A stretch of DNA of 64,000 bases, taken from contig JARZZO010000003.1 of NCBI GenBank assembly GCA_030544215.1, forward strand, positions 568,001 through 632,000, in the 5' to 3' direction. Each line of letters opens with the position of its first letter. Positions within the stretch are counted from its first letter, which is position 1. Of the stretch, positions 58,917 to 64,000 are shown piece by piece. Source of the stretch: Zantedeschia hybrid cultivar. Its lineage: Eukaryota > Streptophyta > Magnoliopsida > Alismatales > Araceae. The position numbers and the translations under genes were made by a program. The notes beneath the pieces were generated by a model that worked only from the letters and a program-made list of their open reading frames with translations, was not told the origin of the DNA and did not search any database.

Positions 58917-59585
58917 ATGGCGTTGAGAGCAGAGAGTGGCGATGGCACCACGCTCTCGCCTTCCCCGGTGAGCGACAAGCTGCATCTGCACGAGGACAGG
59001 ACGGCGTCTGCGGGAGTCGCCGATCAGAAACCCTTCAAAGGCATCCGTATGAGGAGGTGGGGTAAGTGGGTGTCGGAGATCAGGATCCCCAGGAGCCGCA
59101 CGAGGATATGGCTGGGGTCCTACGACACGCCGGAGAAGGCGGCGCGTGCCTACGACGCGGCGCTCTACTGCCTGCACGGCGGGCGGGGCCGGTTCAACTT
59201 CCCCGATGAGGAGCGGCCGGAGTTCCCCGAGGAGCTGCGACTGGCGCTGTCCAAGAGCGACATCAAGGCTATTGCAGCCAGGTTCGCGTCCTCCTCCTCC
59301 TCCTTATCGTCCATCCCGCCAGTGTGCAGTCATGACTTGCCCGCGTCCAAGTCCCCCCATCGCTCCTCTGCTGCTGCGGCGGGGTGGTCGGAGCACTCGC
59401 AGCTTCAGGTGAGGTGTGAATCGTGCCATGCAGAAGCAGCCAAATCCTCCAAGTATGATGATGCCATGCTGAACCCGTCAATATTGGATGATGAAGAAGA
59501 CTGCGGATCTCCCTTCGGCGTCGACGACTTCTTGCTCAGACATCCCGCTGTGTCCGAGACCTACACCATATGGGATTTGCTGTAG
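58917..59585 (+). CDS. AP2/ERF transcription factor (ERF group II / DREB A-5-like, ERF017-type)
   Basis: An intronless 222-residue nuclear transcription factor. A single AP2 domain spans about residues 40-97: KGIRMRRWGKWVSEIR, RIWLGSYDTPEKAARAYDA, RFNFP. The DNA-contact pattern has Val at AP2 position 14 and Ile at 19. With WVSEIRxPRSR and SYDTPEKAARAxDAAxxCLxGG this resembles Arabidopsis ERF017-019 more than classical DREB1/2 (Val14/Glu19). A conserved block after the domain reads LSKSDIKAIAARFA. The C-terminus is acidic and ends TYTIWDLL. The start at 58917 has a strong context (GCAGCCATGGCG). An in-frame GTG at 58884 is not used. It converges on the PPR gene, with 400 bp between the stop codons. 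Confidence 0.92.
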   Translation: MALRAESGDGTTLSPSPVSDKLHLHEDRTASAGVADQKPFKGIRMRRWGKWVSEIRIPRSRTRIWLGSYDTPEKAARAYDAALYCLHGGRGRFNFPDEERPEFPEELRLALSKSDIKAIAARFASSSSSLSSIPPVCSHDLPASKSPHRSSAAAAGWSEHSQLQVRCESCHAEAAKSSKYDDAMLNPSILDDEEDCGSPFGVDDFLLRHPAVSETYTIWDLL

Positions 59586-59985
59586 TAACACCCCCCCACT
59601 TTACTTCTCTAGCTCTCACGATATTCTATACCTTCCGATGTCGCATAATGTAAATTTATTAGAACAACATTGTGAGGTGGAGCTGCTACACCCTGCTGAT
59701 CTATCATTGGATATCTGTCAGACGTCACCCCACCTGGATTATGTTTAGTGTTTCCCTCCATTCACAAGCTCTCTCTGCGGACTCTTCTCTGCTGCTCCTG
59801 ACCGCCCAGTTAACACGGTCAGGAAGGGGCACCATGATCAAAAGACGCATTAACGAATAGAGTCCGTTTGCTCTGTTCGCGGCCCGACCATGTTGCTGTA
59901 TAATTAATTTACTACCCGGTTGATGCATGTTTGTTCCAATATTCCATTAAATACTCACCTCACGATACAACCGTATGAGAAGGGC
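59586..59985. other. Convergent intergenic spacer (ERF and PPR 3' UTRs)
   Basis: These 400 bp must hold the 3' UTRs of both convergent genes, so their transcripts may overlap. Nothing else was recognised. Confidence 0.6.
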
Positions 59986-61827
59986 TCACTTCTCTACAAC
60001 CTCCACACGGCTGCAACCCAAGCACTTGTCCATACCTCCCTCCTTCATGGCTCTTCTCACCTCCTCTGTCCCGGACCAGTCACCCGCCTCTGCGCGTATC
60101 ATCGACAACAGTGTGTAGTTTGCTGCATTCCCTGGCTCCAACTCAATCAGCCAACGGGCCAACTCTTGTGCAGCCTCAAGTTTGTCATGGCTCCTGCACG
60201 CGGCAACCAGTGAGGTCCAAATCCTCGGGGAGGGCCTGAAGGGCATGTTCCTGATGACCTCACAAGCGTCTTCGAGCCTTCCAGACCGCCCCAACAGATG
60301 TACGTAGCACGCATAATGTTCCAGTCCAGGCATAGCACTACTGCTAGACTCCTTGGCCATGGTATCAAACAGCTTCTTCCCCTCGTCAACGAGCCCGCAG
60401 TGGCTACAAGCTGATAAAACAGCGAGCCAAGCGATCTTGTCGGCTCCGACGCCCGTTTCTTTCATCTCATTAAAGAGTATAAGAGCGTCGTAGCCTCTGC
60501 CGTGGTTGCCATAGCTGGAGATGGCACAACTCCATGACACGGAATCTTTCACGGGCATCTCCTCGAAGACTTGCACCGAAGAATTCAAGTACCCGCATTT
60601 GGCATACATGTGCATGAGAGAATTTCCAACACTGACATCAAAGATAAGGCCGGACTTGAAGATGTAGCCATGTAGTCTTAGACTGTAATCCACCGTAGAG
60701 GAGCTCGTGCAAGCCGAAAGGAGTGACAACATCGTTACGGAGTTGGGTTTGGTCCCCTCCATCTGCATCTGATGGAAAAGCTGCACGGCCCTGCCGCAGC
60801 CCCCTCCGTGCTTCTCCGAGTCCGAAGAAACACAGTTTCTGATCATCAAACTCCATGTGACCACATCTCTTTCTTCTGTGCCTTGGAAGACGCGCCAAGC
60901 GAATGTATCCCCTCCCCTGCATCTCCCATACATGTCCATCAGAGCTGCTGCTACCTGAGGTTCCCACCCGAGCCCGTGCCGCAGAACATAGCCGTGGATC
61001 CCTTTCCCCGTAATCAGTGCTTCCGATCCCAGTTTATCACAAGCTGGCAGGACCGTGACCAGCGTAGCTCTGTTTGGCCGAATCCCTTGGGCCACCACCA
61101 TCGCCTTCAGGGCATCAAACGAGAGTCGGTAATTGCCATTGGCCAAGCAACCCGATATCATTGCGGTCCAAGACGCCTCATTTCTGACCGGTATCAAGTG
61201 GAACACTCTCCGCGCCGAGGAGAATTCGCGGCACCTCGAGTACATATCCACCAGTGCAGTGGACAAGAGCACGCACGCGTCGACCTGCCCAAGGCAGACG
61301 GACCGTGCATGTATCTCCCTGCCGAGCCTCAAGTTCCCCGCCCTCCCGCAAACTGAAAGGACCATGGCTGTAAGCTCGGGTTTCTGCCAGAGACCCAAGT
61401 GTTGCATTTCCACGAACAGGCCGACCGGCTCCTGGAAGTACCCATTACGGATGTAGCACGAAATCATCGAGCTCCAGGTGGCGGCGTCCCTAGCGGGCAT
61501 GTGGTCGAACACCTTCCGTGCATGGTGGACTCGCGAGTGCCTCGAGTAGACGGAGATGAGGGAGTTGAGGGTGACGGTGTCGGCGTCGTGGCCGGCTTTG
61601 AGGATGGTGGAGTGGAGCTGGAGGGCCAGAGGGAAAGATGGAGGGGAGGAGCAAGCTTTGAGGAGCGAAGGGAGGAAGGAGGGGTCTCCGGGGAACCCCG
61701 AGGCGTGGAGCTGGTGCTGGTAGAGCAAAAGGGCCTCCTCTGGAAACCCCCTCGCGACCAGTTCGGTGATCCTTCGCGCCGTGGACGCTACTATGGTGGA
61801 GGGCTGGTGCATCACCACCAGCTGCAT
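59986..61827 (-). CDS. Pentatricopeptide repeat protein, PLS class, E subgroup
   Basis: An intronless 613-residue protein. Family members bind organellar RNA and mostly assist C-to-U editing. Tandem PPR motifs run from about residue 47 to 525, for example NSLISVYSRHSRVHHARKVF (88-107), TALVDMYSRC (190-199), SWTAMISGCLANG (219-231) and NSLMHMYAKCG (402-412). An E motif follows at about 532-610 (RIWTSLVAACRSH, NYTLLSMIRAEAGDW, KCLGCSRVEV). There is no DYW domain, so a separate deaminase would be needed if it works in editing. The order and spacing resemble Arabidopsis At4g31070, a predicted mitochondrial protein. The N-terminus is short and the targeting is unclear. The alternative start is Met6. 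No lesion was seen. Confidence 0.9.
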   Translation of the reverse strand: MQLVVMHQPSTIVASTARRITELVARGFPEEALLLYQHQLHASGFPGDPSFLPSLLKACSSPPSFPLALQLHSTILKAGHDADTVTLNSLISVYSRHSRVHHARKVFDHMPARDAATWSSMISCYIRNGYFQEPVGLFVEMQHLGLWQKPELTAMVLSVCGRAGNLRLGREIHARSVCLGQVDACVLLSTALVDMYSRCREFSSARRVFHLIPVRNEASWTAMISGCLANGNYRLSFDALKAMVVAQGIRPNRATLVTVLPACDKLGSEALITGKGIHGYVLRHGLGWEPQVAAALMDMYGRCRGGDTFAWRVFQGTEERDVVTWSLMIRNCVSSDSEKHGGGCGRAVQLFHQMQMEGTKPNSVTMLSLLSACTSSSTVDYSLRLHGYIFKSGLIFDVSVGNSLMHMYAKCGYLNSSVQVFEEMPVKDSVSWSCAISSYGNHGRGYDALILFNEMKETGVGADKIAWLAVLSACSHCGLVDEGKKLFDTMAKESSSSAMPGLEHYACYVHLLGRSGRLEDACEVIRNMPFRPSPRIWTSLVAACRSHDKLEAAQELARWLIELEPGNAANYTLLSMIRAEAGDWSGTEEVRRAMKEGGMDKCLGCSRVEVVEK

Positions 61828-62989
61828 CGCAATCGCATGTTCCTAGATCTCTATTCTTCTCTCATCAGGTGGAGGGCGAGGTCGAGCGAGGCAGCAAGGT
61901 ACGAGGAAGGAGATGGCGCCTGCTGCCCTTTTGTTTGGGCTCTCCAATTTCTGTAGCATGAGCTTTGGCGCCGATTTGGGATTCAGTCTTATATAATAAA
62001 GTCAGAGTTAAAAAGATGCTAAAATTGAAGTGATCTCTCAATTCGATAATCTTAACCAAAATAATAGGAGTTTTTGCAAATAACTTCTTAAAACGTGTCA
62101 TAGACCCTCTATATGATTCATATTTATATATCATTTCATTAACTATAATGATATTTGCATATAACCCTTTTAATTATCTGAGTTTACTTAGAATTTCATA
62201 TGAATTAAAATATTATTATCTTACATAAGATATGTGAAAGTTGTTAAATGAAAATACTCATAATATTCTCAATTAAAATACAAATATCTCATAAGAAAAA
62301 TTACATAAATATCTACTGGTAAGTTTATATATATTTAGTATAAAAAAAGTTATTTTTATTGTTATGTAGAATAAAATATTTTAATTCGAGTAAAATTCAA
62401 AGAAAACAACATTGTTAAGCGGGTTATATGTAGATACCACTATAATTAAGGGGATTATACACAGAGTCATACCTGCTGTAATCCTCTACTAACTGTAATA
62501 AAGGCATTACAGTGAATAAACAAAAAAACAAAAAAATTGAACTTTTTAAGGTATCACTCGACATGTTCTACCCATCGGTAAAGCACAATATCTGATCCGA
62601 TCAGCCCAGACATGCCCTTAATAGATTGAGTCAAATAATGATTTTTTTTATTTTTTAAAAGTCTTTTAGATCGTATGATGGGACATTACACTATACATAT
62701 ACATATAGGTAGAACATGTGAGGTCCGACTTTAAAAAGAAAATAAAAAAAGAAAAATTCTCACCCACCACAATGTCCGTTGCAAGGGAAAATTATCTACA
62801 AATATGACATCTTTTAGATAATTTTATATAAAAAACCTCAAAATAATATTGGTCGATCGGTAGATGGGAACAGGATGTGGGGGAAATTTCATAAACACAG
62901 AATCGTGTCGAGGTTTTAAAGGGGCTGCGCATCACTAGAACGTGCGAGATCTGCCAAAAGAGAATAAATATTTGAATTTCACGAAAAGA
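61828..62989. other. PPR upstream region and AT-rich intergenic DNA
   Basis: The first few hundred bases hold the PPR promoter. The rest is AT-rich with no gene recognised. Confidence 0.5.
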
Positions 62990-63056
62990 TTCCATTGCCG
63001 GGACTTGAACCCGGGTCTTTCGAGTGAGAGCCAAATACCATCTAGACTGCAACGAA
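62990..63056 (-). pseudogene. tRNA-Glu(CTC) relic with shortened D arm
   Basis: The minus strand reads from TTCGTTG to CAATGGAA. It has a good T arm (CCGGGTTCAAGTCCCGG) and an anticodon arm with loop CTCTCAC (anticodon CTC, Glu). The acceptor stem pairs if G-U pairs are allowed. The D region GTCTAGATGGTA lacks about 6 nt, including the 3' side of the D stem, and the total is 67 nt. It is therefore probably non-functional. Confidence 0.75.
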
Positions 63057-63533
63057 TTTTGAACTTCTTTGTTAGCCAGATAATATAATCATTTTTTTCA
63101 TTTCTTACATTAAAAAAGGGATAAACTAAGATATATTTAAATTCCACTCAAAATTTTAAGGTTTTGAATTAAATTATCCAACAACTCCAATACAATATCA
63201 TAATCATAGTTATGATCCAAGTCACACACTCTATAATTTGTCGTTATCCACTTAAAAGAACTTAAATCGACTTGCACGTGAGGAAGCGTGCATTGAAAAA
63301 TGAAGAAATAAAAATGTTTTTAAAATGATGGTACCTCCTCCACTTAAAAATTTAAAGACTTTGACTTGAATGGCCCAATAACGTCAATAAAATCTACATA
63401 AGTCTAAAGATACTTTAAGATAAAAGCTATCTAAAATTGATAAATCAAGGTATGTATAAAAGCCTAAATTTTTTTGATTTGCATGGTCCAATAACTTCAA
63501 TAAAAATTTATGAAAGTCCAAAAATACTTCAAG
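63057..63533. other. AT-rich intergenic DNA with short direct repeats
   Basis: Contains recurring words AAGTC(T/C)AAA(G/A)ATACTT(T/C)AAGAT, also found beyond 63790. They look like an old local duplication into which the next element inserted. No gene was seen. Confidence 0.5.
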
Positions 63534-63789
63534 ATAGGGATGTCAATTGGGTGGGTTGGACTCGACTATGTAAAAATTGGCATTGCCTCAAACTTAAAAT
63601 AAGCCTAATTTATAGAAATTTTGTCAAAAGTATTTTATTTTTTGTATGAATTAATGCAAAAGTCATCATCCAACTTGAGCCAACCCAAATTTAACACAAA
63701 CTATTTTAAATAATTTGGGTTGGCCCACCTTAATAGAATTTGAATTGGATTAGGGTGGGCCTTGCGTTGGCCCACCCAATTGACACCTG
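63534..63789. mobile_element. MULE-like MITE with 9-bp target-site duplication
   Basis: The left end ATAGGGATGTCAATTGGGTG and the inverted right end CAGGTGTCAATTGGGTGGGC form a terminal inverted repeat. TACTTCAAG occurs directly on both sides (63525-63533 and 63790-63798). A 9-bp duplication is typical of Mutator-like elements. The interior is non-coding and AT-rich. Confidence 0.75.
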
Positions 63790-64000
63790 TACTTCAAGAA
63801 AATTTGCCCTTGAAGTCTAAAGATACGTCTAGATAAAAGCTGGCCATGAACTCTAAAGATACTTCTAGATAAAAGTTGTCCTTCAAAAAGACACAGTTCC
63901 TCAACATTCCCAAGGACAAGACATATAGCAGCACGTTTGCAACGAATTCGTCCATCAGATTGTACCATTGAATCAGTGAAATTTCATTCTGACTGACGAC
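63790..64000. other. Intergenic end of window
   Basis: Short repeats of the type CTAAAGATAC(T/G)TCTAGATAAAAG. No gene was seen. Confidence 0.5.

Noticed and set aside
62990..63056. A functional tRNA-Glu gene
   Set aside because: The D arm is cut by about 6 nt and the molecule is only 67 nt long.

Overview
The window is nuclear DNA from a flowering plant, most likely a commelinid monocot. The basis is spliced genes with GT-AG introns and GC-rich, monocot-style exons (ACOS5-like, ERF and PPR genes) set in AT-rich intergenic DNA full of old transposon remnants. The SBP gene resembles rice OsSPL12/OsSPL3 most. A palm is possible because of the GTACCGG-type repeat and the gene structures, but this is inference. 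Family assignments come from recognising motifs by eye; no database search was run.

Layout. 1-2.3 kb: a GTACCGG simple array and two broken non-LTR retrotransposon fragments. 2.3-7.0 kb: gene-free, repeat-rich. 7.0-13.6 kb (minus): a four-exon SQUAMOSA-promoter-binding-like (SPL) gene with a miR156 site in the last exon, an Au-type SINE in intron 3, and a reading-frame break between exons 3 and 4. 13.6-21.2 kb: SPL leader and promoter, then intergenic DNA. 21.2-27.9 kb (minus): a complete six-exon gene for a 568-residue acyl-CoA synthetase of the ACOS5 (sporopollenin) type, whose introns carry TA microsatellites and MITE-like elements. 28-31 kb: intergenic, with a CACTA-type end and a small TIR element.

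30.95-44.26 kb: a Helitron of about 13.3 kb inserted in a TA repeat. It has a textbook 3' end (GC-rich hairpin, then CTAG, then host T). It carries a broken Rep gene joined to an RPA-like C-terminal region with no PIF1 helicase visible, a tandemly duplicated LINE segment, and captured exons and introns of a host DUF936-family gene. The tail of that gene occurs twice.

44.3-58.9 kb: a short flank with a 300-bp MITE, then a minus-strand four-exon gene for an R3H-SUZ RNA-binding protein (46.8-54.8 kb). Its introns hold a hAT-like element with a nested LINE, and an RTE-like LINE tail. 58.9-61.8 kb: an intronless AP2/ERF transcription factor gene (plus) converging on an intronless E-class PPR gene (minus). 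62-64 kb: intergenic, with a tRNA-Glu(CTC) relic and a MULE-like MITE with a 9-bp target duplication.

The five genes do not form a pathway. SPL and ERF are transcription factors, ACOS5 acts in pollen-wall lipid synthesis, the R3H protein probably binds RNA, and the PPR protein probably acts on organellar RNA. The most unusual object is the Helitron with its captured DUF936 pieces.
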